A program made the translations under genes and the position numbers. The notes below the pieces were generated by a model. That model was given only the letters and a program-made list of their open reading frames with translations, was not told where the DNA came from and ran no database searches. Shown here piece by piece: positions 1-8,863 of a stretch of 64,000 nucleotides of DNA. The stretch spans positions 496,001 to 560,000 of the forward strand of contig NZ_LR778175.1 in NCBI RefSeq assembly GCF_902810445.1. Direction: 5' to 3'. The stretch is from Candidatus Nitrosacidococcus tergens (GTDB lineage: Bacteria; Pseudomonadota; Gammaproteobacteria; Nitrosococcales; Nitrosococcaceae). Each line of letters opens with the position of its first letter. Position 1 is the first letter of the stretch.

Positions 1-552
1 GGACCATTAGAAATAACTAATGAACCTTATGCCATCGCAAAAATTGCAGGAATAAAAATGTGTGAGGCCTATAATAGCCAGTATGGCACTCATTATGTAT
101 CAGCCATGCCTACGAACCTATATGGTCCTAGCGATAATTACGATTTACACAATAGCCACGTACTCCCTGCACTTATTCGTAAAACCCACGAAGCAAAACT
201 AAATGGATCTAAAGAACTTATGGTATGGGGCACAGGCACCCCTATGCGAGAGTTTCTTTATGTAGATGATATGGCAGAAGCTTGTGTATTTTTAATGGAG
301 CAAGAAACTTCCGATGGATTATTTAATATTGGCACCGGTAAAGACATAACCATTAAAGAGCTTGTGCACGTTGTAATGGAAGTGGTTGGCTTTCAGGGAA
401 AGATCGTATTTGATACTACAAAACCGGATGGTACTCCTCGTAAGTTACTAGATATAAGTCGAGTAAAAACTCTTGGCTGGTCGGCTAAAATTGGCTTAAA
501 AGAAGGAATTTTTCTTGCTTATCAAGATTTTTTAGCTCATTGTTCTAACTAA
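1..552 (+). CDS. fcl: GDP-L-fucose synthase, 3' part
   Basis: This is the C-terminal part of an extended short-chain dehydrogenase/reductase; the reading frame is open from base 1, so the start lies upstream. The visible part begins just before a YxxxK catalytic pair (YAIAK) and continues through TNLYGPSDNYD and a region ending MREFLYVDDMAEA, which is the pattern of GDP-L-fucose synthase. That enzyme epimerises and reduces GDP-4-keto-6-deoxymannose to GDP-L-fucose with NADPH in the cytoplasm. Two glycosyltransferase genes follow at once, so it probably supplies activated sugar for a surface polysaccharide. The identity rests on family motifs read by eye; a related NAD-dependent epimerase is the main alternative. 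Confidence 0.88.
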   Translation, partial: GPLEITNEPYAIAKIAGIKMCEAYNSQYGTHYVSAMPTNLYGPSDNYDLHNSHVLPALIRKTHEAKLNGSKELMVWGTGTPMREFLYVDDMAEACVFLMEQETSDGLFNIGTGKDITIKELVHVVMEVVGFQGKIVFDTTKPDGTPRKLLDISRVKTLGWSAKIGLKEGIFLAYQDFLAHCSN

Positions 553-558
553 ACAGGA

Positions 559-1317
559 GTGGTAAAACAAAAACCACTCATTACTTTAGCTGTTCCTTCC
601 TATAATCAAGGGAACTACCTTGAACAAGCTTTAAGATCTATTTTTAGTCAGTCATTACCTATTGAAGTATTTGTATTAGACGGTGGCTCCCAAGATCAGT
701 CTATTTCTATTATAAAAAAATGGGAACCCTACTTAGCAGGATGGCGTAGTTATCCAGATCAGGGACAAACTGCAGCTATTAATGAAGGCATCGCTCAAGG
801 TAATGCACCTTTCGTTGGCTGGCTTAATAGTGATGATTGGCTCTTACCTAAAGGATTATCTACTTTATTAAGGGCACTGCAAAGTTCTCAATTTAAAAAT
901 ACTCCTTTTGCCTATGGGCAGTCTTGGAATTTTTATGAAAAAAATCATACTTTTCGTCCAGTATGGGTAGAGCCTTTTTATGAAAATAGACTAGCTCTGC
1001 GTTGTATTATCTCCCAGCCTGCGACTTTAATTAGACGATTTGCTTGGGAAGAGGTAAGGGGTGTCAGCGAGCAATTTCAACTTGCGATGGATTACGATCT
1101 ATGGTGGCGATTATTTAGAAGATTTGGATCCCCTCATTTCATAGATCAATTTATTGCAGTAAATCGAGTACACACTGAAACGAAAACTAACACTCAGCCT
1201 AGATTACATTACCAAGAAGCGATAAAAATCGTACGTCAACACTATGGAGAAGTTCCTTTAAAATGGTGGTTTTTTCAACCATATAGAGTATGGCTTAAAA
1301 GCATAATGAATAGTTAA
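559..1317 (+). CDS. Family 2 glycosyltransferase
   Basis: A cytoplasmic GT-A glycosyltransferase of 252 residues. The N-terminus has the family 2 signature (ITLAVPSYNQGNYLEQAL), then a nucleotide-binding VLDGGSQD segment, and an NSDDW motif near residue 90 that fits the metal-binding DxD. It should transfer a sugar from a nucleotide donor during polysaccharide assembly; donor and acceptor cannot be read from the sequence. The start is GTG, seven bases after the fcl stop, and an AGGAG sequence runs straight into it, which is unusually close for a ribosome binding site. No other in-frame start exists between the upstream stop and the conserved fold. It probably shares an operon with fcl and the next gene. 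Confidence 0.85.
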   Translation: MVKQKPLITLAVPSYNQGNYLEQALRSIFSQSLPIEVFVLDGGSQDQSISIIKKWEPYLAGWRSYPDQGQTAAINEGIAQGNAPFVGWLNSDDWLLPKGLSTLLRALQSSQFKNTPFAYGQSWNFYEKNHTFRPVWVEPFYENRLALRCIISQPATLIRRFAWEEVRGVSEQFQLAMDYDLWWRLFRRFGSPHFIDQFIAVNRVHTETKTNTQPRLHYQEAIKIVRQHYGEVPLKWWFFQPYRVWLKSIMNS

Positions 1318-1345
1318 GCGTTTAAATATTTTGTCTTTATTGAAA

Positions 1346-2458
1346 ATGAAAGTATTACATTTTTATAAGACTTATTTCCCAGAAACCATTGGAGGGGTTG
1401 AGCAAGTTATCTATCAAATTGCTCGGGGTGTTTCAACCTATGGTATTGATACTAAAGTACTCACTTTAGCTCAAGAACCTAGTAAAAAACCTTTAGTTCT
1501 CGAAAATCACTTAATCTATCAAACTAAACGTGACTTTCAAATGGCATCTACTGGTTTTTCCCGAGCAGCACTATTTCATTTTATAGAATTGGTAGAGCGC
1601 GTAGATATTATCCATTATCATTTCCCTTGGCCCTTTATGGATATAGTTCATTTTCTCTCATCAGTAAAAAAACCTACGGTGCTTACTTATCATTCCGATA
1701 TTATTCGCCAGAGATTTTTACTTACTATCTATCGACCCTTAATGGAATTTTTTTTAAACCACGTTGATGTTATCGTTACTACCTCACCTAATTATTTAGC
1801 CACGAGTCAAGTACTTAATAGATATCGAGACAAGACAGAGGTTATTCCAATTGGTATTGATAAAAATACTTATCCTCAAATTACTTCATCAAAATTAAAT
1901 TATTGGCGAAATTGGGTAGGAGAAGGTTTTTTTTTATTTGTAGGTATGCTCCGTTATTATAAAGGACTACATATTCTTTTAGATGCCATTAAAGATACTA
2001 ATTTTTCTGTAGTGATTGTAGGATCAGGTCCTATTGAACACTCTTTAAAGCACTATGCAAAATCTCTAAAATTAAGAAATATTTATTTTCTTGGTACCCT
2101 TTCTGATGAAGATAAAGTCGCATTAATCCAGCTTAGTTTAGCTATAGTATTTCCTTCCCATCTTCGATCTGAAGCTTTTGGGATTTCTCTACTTGAAGGA
2201 GCTATGTACGGAAAGCCTATGATTTCTAGTGAAATTGGTACAGGTACCAGTTATATTAATATCCATAATGAAACAGGGCTAATAGTACCGCCTAGTGATT
2301 CGATTGCTTTTAGAAAAGCAATGGAATTTCTTTGGAACCATTCCGACATTGCTAAAAAAATGGGAGAAAGAGCAGAAGCTCGTTATTGGCAACTGTTCAC
2401 TGGGCAGCATATGGCGAGATCTTATGCCCATCTCTATCAGAGATTACGCCCTTCTTAG
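1346..2458 (+). CDS. Family 4 glycosyltransferase
   Basis: A GT-B glycosyltransferase of about 370 residues. It opens with MKVLHFYKTYFPETIGGVEQ, the usual family 4 N-terminus with a glycine-rich loop. The C-terminal half carries the donor-binding region (FVGMLRYYKGLHIL, then PSHLRSEAFGISLLEGAMYGKP), including the ExFG-like and E-rich segments typical of GT4. I chose the ATG because it begins exactly at the conserved strand; in-frame TTG codons at 1331 and 1340 would add up to five residues. It ends one base before the convergent sfsA. With fcl and the family 2 enzyme it looks like the end of a surface polysaccharide cluster. The sugar specificity is unknown. Confidence 0.85.
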   Translation: MKVLHFYKTYFPETIGGVEQVIYQIARGVSTYGIDTKVLTLAQEPSKKPLVLENHLIYQTKRDFQMASTGFSRAALFHFIELVERVDIIHYHFPWPFMDIVHFLSSVKKPTVLTYHSDIIRQRFLLTIYRPLMEFFLNHVDVIVTTSPNYLATSQVLNRYRDKTEVIPIGIDKNTYPQITSSKLNYWRNWVGEGFFLFVGMLRYYKGLHILLDAIKDTNFSVVIVGSGPIEHSLKHYAKSLKLRNIYFLGTLSDEDKVALIQLSLAIVFPSHLRSEAFGISLLEGAMYGKPMISSEIGTGTSYINIHNETGLIVPPSDSIAFRKAMEFLWNHSDIAKKMGERAEARYWQLFTGQHMARSYAHLYQRLRPS

Positions 2459-2459
2459 A

Positions 2460-3161
2460 TTATAATCTGATAGGCAAAGGTTTATTGATATAAATAGCTT
2501 GAGGGGTAAGCTGGCAACTATAGGCTATCACTTCTACTCCTTGGACTATGGCAAACTGTAGTTTTTCTCCATAGACTGGATCAATATGATTTGCTGGAGA
2601 GAAGTAATCACAATCCTCTCTTTGTACTAGATAAAACATAACGCTACGACAATTTTTAGTACACATTTTAGCTAACTCATCTAAGTGTTTTGCACCTCGC
2701 ACAGTTACTGCATCTGGGAATAGTGCATTATTCTCCTCTCTAAGAGTTACATTTTTTACTTCCACATAACAATGTTGTTGAGCGGCGGGATTTTCTAAAA
2801 GTAAGTCAATGCGTGAGTTTTTCCCATAAGGTACTTCTTGCCTTATAATTTCATAGCCTAAAAGTTCTGATACTTTTTCCTTTGCAATAGCTTCTTTCAC
2901 TATCCCATTAGCTCGCCCTGTATGGATACCGACTAAACTGGTGCCTATATCTATTAACTCTAAAGTGTAGGACAATTTTCGTTTTGGATTATTAGATTTA
3001 GAAATGTATACTTTTGTGCCCGCAGCAACTAAACCTTTCATTGAACCTGTATTAGGACAATGGGCAGTAATTAGCTCACCAGAGGTTAATTCGATTTCAG
3101 CAAGAAATCGTTGGTAGCGACGATGAAGGGTGCCAGAAAGTAGTGATTGTTGGAAATCCAA
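2460..3161 (-). CDS. sfsA: SfsA family protein (sugar fermentation stimulation protein A)
   Basis: A 233-residue protein matching SfsA over its whole length, including the N-terminal RYQRFLAEIEL and the AHCPNTGSMKGL block, and the central nuclease-like core DLLLE...CYVEVKNVTL. SfsA was named from effects on maltose use and DNA binding in E. coli, and its core resembles PD-(D/E)xK nucleases. The true biochemical role remains unsettled in the family. It lies 16 bases downstream of a small exported protein on the same strand and may be cotranscribed with it. It meets the glycosyltransferase gene tail to tail with a one-base gap. Confidence 0.9.
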   Translation of the reverse strand: MDFQQSLLSGTLHRRYQRFLAEIELTSGELITAHCPNTGSMKGLVAAGTKVYISKSNNPKRKLSYTLELIDIGTSLVGIHTGRANGIVKEAIAKEKVSELLGYEIIRQEVPYGKNSRIDLLLENPAAQQHCYVEVKNVTLREENNALFPDAVTVRGAKHLDELAKMCTKNCRSVMFYLVQREDCDYFSPANHIDPVYGEKLQFAIVQGVEVIAYSCQLTPQAIYINKPLPIRL

Positions 3162-3177
3162 GAAAAAAAATATTTAA

Positions 3178-3636
3178 TTAAGCAGAAGTAAGAAATTTGT
3201 CAATTTCTTCCATAATATAGTCATGTAAACGGGAAAGTTCTGGATCTCTTAAAAATCCAGAGCTACCACCAGACCAAAGTACTAAAGGTTCTTGCCTACC
3301 TTGATAGTGAGGAAGAAACATTTTTACAGATAGAGCATAGGAATACCCTAAATAAGATGAAATTAACCTAAGATTAATTAATATAGTAGCAGTGAGCTCT
3401 TCATCATCATAGTTGTCTACTACGGAAAACCCAGCATCTTCCAAATTCTGTGAAATTTCTTTAATAAGTGCCTCTTCTCTTAAGCCAAACCGCTCGTAAT
3501 CATGCTTTATCCCAGTGACTTTTACTACTACTGTATCAATATCCTGAGAGGTGAGTGCTTCTTCTGCATTTACTTTCTCAAGTGCAATACCTAATATAAA
3601 AAATAGTAGGAGCCAAACTAAGGGCTTTTGGTGCAT
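3178..3636 (-). CDS. Small exported protein of unknown function
   Basis: I do not recognise this 152-residue protein. It begins with a clear signal peptide: a short charged start (MHQK), a hydrophobic stretch to about residue 20, and a likely cleavage after VNA near residue 24. The mature part alternates beta-like and helical segments (DTVVVKVTGI, ATILINLRLI, YALSVKMFLP) and has no cysteines, so it is probably a soluble periplasmic protein and not a lipoprotein. It is transcribed away from ileS, and the roughly 100-base divergent gap should hold both promoters. The downstream partner is sfsA. A short periplasmic DUF family is likely, but I assign no function. Confidence 0.7.
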   Translation of the reverse strand: MHQKPLVWLLLFFILGIALEKVNAEEALTSQDIDTVVVKVTGIKHDYERFGLREEALIKEISQNLEDAGFSVVDNYDDEELTATILINLRLISSYLGYSYALSVKMFLPHYQGRQEPLVLWSGGSSGFLRDPELSRLHDYIMEEIDKFLTSA

Positions 3637-3736
3637 AAAATATTCCTTTACTTATTATATAAATACTTTACATAGGCGATAAGTAATAACGCCAGTATAA
3701 TAGATAGAATAAAAAATAATAGATTAGAGACCAATT

Positions 3737-6565
3737 GTGACGAAATATAAAGAAACTTTAAATCTTCCTAAAACTGATTTTCCAATGAAAGCTAGTCTAG
3801 CTCAAAGAGAACCAGAAATGCTAAAACGCTGGCAAGATATGGATCTTTATCACCAATTACGGCAAATAGGTCATAATCGGGAGAAAAAATTTATTCTCCA
3901 TGATGGCCCTCCCTATGCTAATGGTGCTATTCACATTGGGCATGCTGTTAATAAGATTATTAAAGATATTATCATCAAATCAAAAGTTTTAAACGAATTT
4001 GATGCACCCTATGTTCCTGGCTGGGATTGCCATGGATTACCTATTGAACTTAATGTAGAGAAAAAATCAGGTAAGCCTGGAATTAAAATTTCACCAGAAG
4101 ATTTTCGCCAGAGATGTCGGAATTATGCTCAAGAACAAGTTAACACACAACGGGAAGATTTTAAGCGCTTAGGGGTATTAGGAGACTGGAACTCCTCTTA
4201 TCTTACCATGTCCTATGATTTTGAAGCAAATACTATTCGAGCTTTAGGTAAAATTATTAAAAATGGGCACCTATATAAAGGGGTAAAGCCAGTTCATTGG
4301 TGTATTGATTGCGGATCTGCTTTAGCAGAAGCAGAAGTAGAATATCAAGACAAAACTTCTCTTGCTATTGATGTATGTTTTCCAGTTATTGATACTGAAG
4401 CAGTACTGAGTTGTTTTCAAATAGGAGCTAAAAATAAAACTCCCATTAGCGTTGTTATTTGGACGACTACTCCTTGGACTTTACCTGCAAACCAAGCAGT
4501 CGCTTTAAATCCAAATTTGAACTATGCATTAATAGAATATGTTGATTCAAAGCAAAATAAAATTTATTTAATTCTCGCAGCAGAACTCTATAAGCAAGCG
4601 CTTACCCGCTATGGCGTTGAGAGCGGAAAAATCATTGCCTTTTGTTCAGGTAAAACCCTAGAAGGGATAAAGTTACAACATCCATTTTATCCTCGTATTG
4701 TCCCTGTTATTTTAGGCGATCATGTGAATTTAGAGGCAGGGACAGGAGCAGTTCATACTGCACCTGCCCATGGGCAAGATGATTATGTAGTATCTCAATC
4801 CTACCAGTTACCTATTGATAATCCAGTGGGAAGTAATGGCTGTTTTTTACCAAATATTCCTCTTTTTGCTGGGCAGTCCGTATTTAAAGTCAATGAAGCT
4901 ATTATTCAGGTACTTGAGGAAAATCAAACGCTTATTTGCAAACAATCTATTGAACATAGCTATCCCCACTGTTGGCGCCATAAAACCCCCATTATTTTTC
5001 GAGCAACCCCTCAGTGGTTTATTAGTATGAATCAACAAAACCTACGAAGGGTAGCGCTAGATCAAATTAAAGGAGTAGCTTGGTTACCCGGCTGGGGACA
5101 ACAACGTATTGAGGGAATGGTAGAAAATCGTCCAGATTGGTGCATTTCTCGCCAACGAACTTGGGGAACTCCTATTCCTTTGTTTGTTCATAGCCAAACA
5201 GGTAAATTACATCCTGATACACCTCAACTCATAGAGAAAGTAGCCAAATTAGTAGAAAAATCAGGTATTGATGCTTGGTTTAGCTTAAATTCTAAAACTT
5301 TACTAGGTGATGATGCTAGTGATTATGAAAAAGTAAATGACACTTTGGACGTGTGGTTTGACTCTGGAGTCACTCATTCCTGTGTATTAGAAACAAGAGA
5401 GAACCTGAGTATACCTGCTGATCTCTATTTAGAAGGTTCAGATCAGCATCGGGGCTGGTTTCAATCTTCCTTGCTTACTTCAGCAGCTATCCATAGCAAA
5501 GCTCCCTATAAATCCGTACTTACCCATGGATTTACTGTGGACGCAGCAGGAAAGAAGATGTCTAAATCTAAAGGTAATGTAGTAGCTCCTCAGCAAGTAG
5601 TAGGAAGTTTAGGAGCTGACATTCTTAGACTTTGGGTGGCTGCTACTGATTATCGAGCTGAAATGAGCGTTTCGGATGAAATTTTAAAGCGGATTGCCGA
5701 TTCTTATCGACGAATTAGAAATACGGCTCGTTATCTATTAGCTAATTTAGATGGTTTTGATCCTAGTATTCATCAAATCCCTGCAGCAGAAATGCTTGCT
5801 TTAGATCAGTGGGCAATGGAGCGGGCATACTCATTACAACAAGAAATTATTCAAGCTTATGAAGAATATAACTTTCACCTTATTTATCAGCGTATCCATA
5901 ACTTCTGTACGGTGGATATGGGAGGAATTTACTTAGATATTATTAAAGATCGCCAATATACTATAAGCACTGAAAATAAAGCACGTAGATCAGCACAAAC
6001 GGCTATGTATCATATACTAGAAGCCTTTGTTCGCTGGCTTGCACCTATTTTAAGCTTTACTAGCGATGAAATTTGGCAGTATCTACCAAGCAGAAAAAAT
6101 CCTTCTGTTTTTCTTGCTACTTGGTACAAAGAATTAACACCTATCGAAGGAAGTAGTCCTCAAAATCTGGAATTTTGGGCAATAATTTTAAAAGTACGAG
6201 AAGCAATTACGAAGCAATTAGAACAAGTTCGAGTAGCAGGGAAAATTGGTTCTTCCTTAGATGCAGAAGTTAGTCTTTATGTAGATGAAAATTTATATCA
6301 AACACTTACGTTACTTGGCGATGAACTTCGATTTGTCCTGATTACTTCTTATGCTCACATTTATCCTCTTATAGAAAAACCTAAGCAAGCCTCTGCTACA
6401 GAAATTCCTGAGTTATGGATTATAATCAAAGCTTCAAGTTATTCTAAATGTATCCGTTGTTGGCATCATCGAGCAGATGTAGGTGCTTCACTTACTCACC
6501 CAGAATTGTGTAATCGCTGCATTGAAAATATAGATGGTGATGGTGAGCAAAGATATTATGCTTAG
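3737..6565 (+). CDS. ileS: Isoleucyl-tRNA synthetase
   Basis: Class I aminoacyl-tRNA synthetase that charges tRNA-Ile. At 942 residues it is close to the E. coli length. The HIGH motif is at residues 66-69 (after PPYANGAI) and KMSKS at 607-611. The editing (CP1) domain lies between them, with a WTTTPWTLPAN segment typical of the Ile/Val/Leu group. The C-terminus has the zinc-binding CxxC...CxxC pair (CIRCW, CNRCI) of bacterial IleRS. The gene directly precedes lspA with a 16-base gap, the classical ileS-lspA arrangement of Proteobacteria. A TATAAT-like box lies at 3696-3701, but a matching -35 element is badly spaced. Confidence 0.98.
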   Translation: MTKYKETLNLPKTDFPMKASLAQREPEMLKRWQDMDLYHQLRQIGHNREKKFILHDGPPYANGAIHIGHAVNKIIKDIIIKSKVLNEFDAPYVPGWDCHGLPIELNVEKKSGKPGIKISPEDFRQRCRNYAQEQVNTQREDFKRLGVLGDWNSSYLTMSYDFEANTIRALGKIIKNGHLYKGVKPVHWCIDCGSALAEAEVEYQDKTSLAIDVCFPVIDTEAVLSCFQIGAKNKTPISVVIWTTTPWTLPANQAVALNPNLNYALIEYVDSKQNKIYLILAAELYKQALTRYGVESGKIIAFCSGKTLEGIKLQHPFYPRIVPVILGDHVNLEAGTGAVHTAPAHGQDDYVVSQSYQLPIDNPVGSNGCFLPNIPLFAGQSVFKVNEAIIQVLEENQTLICKQSIEHSYPHCWRHKTPIIFRATPQWFISMNQQNLRRVALDQIKGVAWLPGWGQQRIEGMVENRPDWCISRQRTWGTPIPLFVHSQTGKLHPDTPQLIEKVAKLVEKSGIDAWFSLNSKTLLGDDASDYEKVNDTLDVWFDSGVTHSCVLETRENLSIPADLYLEGSDQHRGWFQSSLLTSAAIHSKAPYKSVLTHGFTVDAAGKKMSKSKGNVVAPQQVVGSLGADILRLWVAATDYRAEMSVSDEILKRIADSYRRIRNTARYLLANLDGFDPSIHQIPAAEMLALDQWAMERAYSLQQEIIQAYEEYNFHLIYQRIHNFCTVDMGGIYLDIIKDRQYTISTENKARRSAQTAMYHILEAFVRWLAPILSFTSDEIWQYLPSRKNPSVFLATWYKELTPIEGSSPQNLEFWAIILKVREAITKQLEQVRVAGKIGSSLDAEVSLYVDENLYQTLTLLGDELRFVLITSYAHIYPLIEKPKQASATEIPELWIIIKASSYSKCIRCWHHRADVGASLTHPELCNRCIENIDGDGEQRYYA

Positions 6566-6581
6566 GAATATAGGCTAGATA

Positions 6582-7040
6582 ATGTTTAAGTGGTTAAATT
6601 TATCTTTACTTATTATAGTAGCTGATCAAATTGCAAAATATTTAGCAGAAGCTAATCTATCTTTATATCAGCCGGTTGCTATATTTCCTTTCTTTAATTT
6701 AACTCTTGCCCATAATCCAGGAGCAGCCTTTAGTTTTCTTGCCGATGCAGGAGGATGGCAAAGGTGGTTTTTCTTAGCTATTGCTCTAATGGTAAGCTGT
6801 ATTTTGTTTATTTGGTTGTATAAGACAAAAAATAATAATCTAAAAGAATCCTTACCTATTTCTCTAATTCTAGGTGGTGCTATAGGTAATATTATTGATC
6901 GATTTATTCACGGATATGTTATTGACTTTATAGATTTATATTATAAGAATTGGCATTGGCCTGCCTTTAATATTGCTGATTCTGCAATTACAGTAGGGGT
7001 GACATTTCTTGTTATAAACAGTTTAGCACAGCGTGAATAG
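6582..7040 (+). CDS. lspA: Lipoprotein signal peptidase (signal peptidase II)
   Basis: An inner-membrane aspartic protease of 152 residues with four hydrophobic segments. It removes signal peptides from diacylglyceryl-modified prolipoproteins. The conserved NPGAAFSF block, the GGAIGNIIDRF block with one catalytic aspartate and the FNIADSAITVG block with the other are all present. It follows ileS and should be cotranscribed with it. At least one lipoprotein substrate is in this window, the M48 protease at 53234-54070, which has a lipobox. Confidence 0.97.
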   Translation: MFKWLNLSLLIIVADQIAKYLAEANLSLYQPVAIFPFFNLTLAHNPGAAFSFLADAGGWQRWFFLAIALMVSCILFIWLYKTKNNNLKESLPISLILGGAIGNIIDRFIHGYVIDFIDLYYKNWHWPAFNIADSAITVGVTFLVINSLAQRE

Positions 7041-7094
7041 GTAGAAAATCTAACCTCAATTTTATTTCTAAGCTCTATTCCTATTCTCTAATTT

Positions 7095-7499
7095 TTAATT
7101 CCAGCACACACTAGGTGTTTTCATTCCAGGCCCTGAACCTGGTCCATTTAGGGTAAGTGTGGTACATGCAACACTACCTTCACTATCATTTTGTTGCGAT
7201 GTTCCTGATATTGCAGTTGCCGTCAATGTGTAGTTATTAGCTGCAACACCAATACTATAATTATAGTAATCATCCTTAGTGATACCACCAACTTGGGAAA
7301 GATCACTGCTATAAGATCCATTTTTTGCCTTATACATCTCTAATTTAAGCTGGTTTTCAGCCAAAACTGCAATCGCAGTTGCACGCCTGCCTTGATGAGT
7401 AATTTGTTGATAAGAAGAAATCCCAATTGAGGAAAGAACCATCAAAATAATAGCTGAAATAAGTATTTCAACAAGGGTAAATCCAGTATTTTTTCTCAT
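7095..7499 (-). CDS. Type IV pilin, PilE-like
   Basis: A 134-residue prepilin. The short basic leader (MRKNTG) is followed by a class III cleavage site before phenylalanine, then FTLVEILISAIILMVLSSI, with the glutamate at mature position 5. PilD should cleave and methylate it, and the hydrophobic helix then packs in the pilus core. The C-terminal region has a cysteine pair (VACTTLTL and SVCWN) that would form the D-loop disulfide of pilE-type pilins. It is transcribed away from the minor pilin operon across a very AT-rich 136-base gap. Either a major pilin or a PilE-like minor pilin is possible. Confidence 0.85.
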   Translation of the reverse strand: MRKNTGFTLVEILISAIILMVLSSIGISSYQQITHQGRRATAIAVLAENQLKLEMYKAKNGSYSSDLSQVGGITKDDYYNYSIGVAANNYTLTATAISGTSQQNDSEGSVACTTLTLNGPGSGPGMKTPSVCWN

Positions 7500-7635
7500 T
7501 CTAATTATCTTTTAAAAAGTATTGTATTTTACTGATAAAAATAAATTTTTTAAAAAAAAATTGTCACATATATATAAAAAATAATAATATATAAATTATA
7601 TAGTTATATAAAAAATTTTTAATAAATAATAATTT
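7500..7635. promoter_or_regulatory. Divergent, extremely AT-rich pilin promoter region
   Basis: This gap separates the divergently transcribed pilE-like gene and the fimT-pilW-pilX-pilV operon, so both promoters should lie here. It is almost entirely A and T, with runs such as T6A9 near 7546-7560 and long TA-rich stretches. Sequence this rich in A/T commonly bends and binds nucleoid proteins. I could not single out a convincing -35/-10 pair or a sigma-54 GG-N10-GC element. Confidence 0.4.
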
Positions 7636-8202
7636 ATGACATATCAATATAGCTACTATATTAAAGATTCTGGGTTTACATTTCCAGAAATACTCACAGT
7701 AATGATAGTTACAGCAGTGCTTGTAGGCACAGCTGCTCCAGCTTTTAATCAGCTATCTGACTTAAAAAGACTAGAATCTGCAGCGGAAAAACTTTATGCA
7801 GATATGCAGTATGCTCGTACTACTGCCTTCAATCAAAATACATCTGTTGGTATTTTCGTTCAATCGGATGGGAGTACTAATTGGTGCTACGGTTTAGCTC
7901 AAAAACTAATATCAACTACTACTTGTGATTGCACTATTATTAGTGCTGGAACAAATTTTTGTACCCTAGATGGAGATAATCCATACATTATAAACAGCAC
8001 TGATTTTAAAGGAATTTCTATCACAAATGCTTCCCCTCAATCGTTTTCATTTACGCCACAACGGGGCACCGCAGGGACAGTAAGGGTTCAATTTCAATCA
8101 AAATACAATGAAATATTACAGGCTAGAGTAGCCTCTGGAGGTCGAATACGTATATGTTCACCGAGTGGATCAGGCAATGTTAAAGGGTATGCCACATGCT
8201 AA
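7636..8202 (+). CDS. fimT: Minor pilin, FimT/GspH type
   Basis: A 188-residue prepilin. After a 12-residue leader the cleavage site lies at G/FTFPEILTVMIV, keeping phenylalanine at +1 and glutamate at +5. The pattern around residues 42-60 (ESAAEKLYADMQYARTTAFNQN) is the classical FimT/GspH motif in which a small pilin-like domain follows the helix. There are several cysteines, suggesting disulfides in the periplasm. It opens a four-gene operon and overlaps pilW by 7 bases. It probably belongs to the tip complex that primes pilus assembly. No clear Shine-Dalgarno sequence precedes the ATG. Confidence 0.85.
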   Translation: MTYQYSYYIKDSGFTFPEILTVMIVTAVLVGTAAPAFNQLSDLKRLESAAEKLYADMQYARTTAFNQNTSVGIFVQSDGSTNWCYGLAQKLISTTTCDCTIISAGTNFCTLDGDNPYIINSTDFKGISITNASPQSFSFTPQRGTAGTVRVQFQSKYNEILQARVASGGRIRICSPSGSGNVKGYATC

Positions 8203-8840
8203 CAAGATTTAGAGCAATGGGATCTCAGAAAGGATCTAGCTTAGTTGAGCTAATGGTTTCTTCAACTTTAGGAATGATCGTGATGGGTGGAGCACTGGCA
8301 ATGATGAGTTCTATCTTAAAGGCAAATAATACTACCTCTCAGATTAATTATCTAAACAGTGAGTTAAATGTAGTAATGACGATGATTACCCGGGATCTAA
8401 GACGAGCAGGTTATTGGAGTGGTGCAATTAGTAATCTAATTAACAATACCACAGTACCTGCCAACCCATTTGCTCAAATTACGGTAAGCACAGATAGCAC
8501 TTGTATTGTATTTAGTTATGATGCGGATAAGAGCGGAACCCTTACGAACGCTAATCAATTTGGCTATCGATTAGACACAAGCGATAACGCTGTTGAAGTA
8601 CGTCAAGCAGGAGCAGGTTGTAGTGATTCTGGATGGCAAAATTTAACCGATGAAAGTGCTCTTAATATCACTAATTTGCAATTTGATGATCTAAGTCCCC
8701 CTGCGTTGAATACAGGAAGCGGTATTACCGTTCAGATACGAAAATATCGCATTACTTTAGAGGGGCAACTTAACAGTGATTCTCAAATTTCTAAAAAATT
8801 AGAAACGATTGTGAAAGTCAAAAATAATCAATATTTTTGA
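8196..8840 (+). CDS. pilW: Minor pilin, PilW type
   Basis: A 214-residue prepilin of the PilW family. The leader ends in QKG, followed by SSLVELMVSSTLGMIVMGGAL, with glutamate at +5. The MITRDLRRAGYWSG motif shortly after the helix is the PilW/GspJ hallmark. It is expected to sit in the priming complex at the pilus tip with the other minor pilins. The gene overlaps fimT, and its stop overlaps the region just before pilX, indicating translational coupling. Confidence 0.88.
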   Translation: MLTRFRAMGSQKGSSLVELMVSSTLGMIVMGGALAMMSSILKANNTTSQINYLNSELNVVMTMITRDLRRAGYWSGAISNLINNTTVPANPFAQITVSTDSTCIVFSYDADKSGTLTNANQFGYRLDTSDNAVEVRQAGAGCSDSGWQNLTDESALNITNLQFDDLSPPALNTGSGITVQIRKYRITLEGQLNSDSQISKKLETIVKVKNNQYF

Positions 8841-8863
8841 TAGTTAAAATTGAAAGGATAGGT

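Noticed and set aside
3667..3701. TTTACA and TATAAT before ileS as a promoter pair
   Set aside because: The spacer is 23 bases, outside the usual 16-18.
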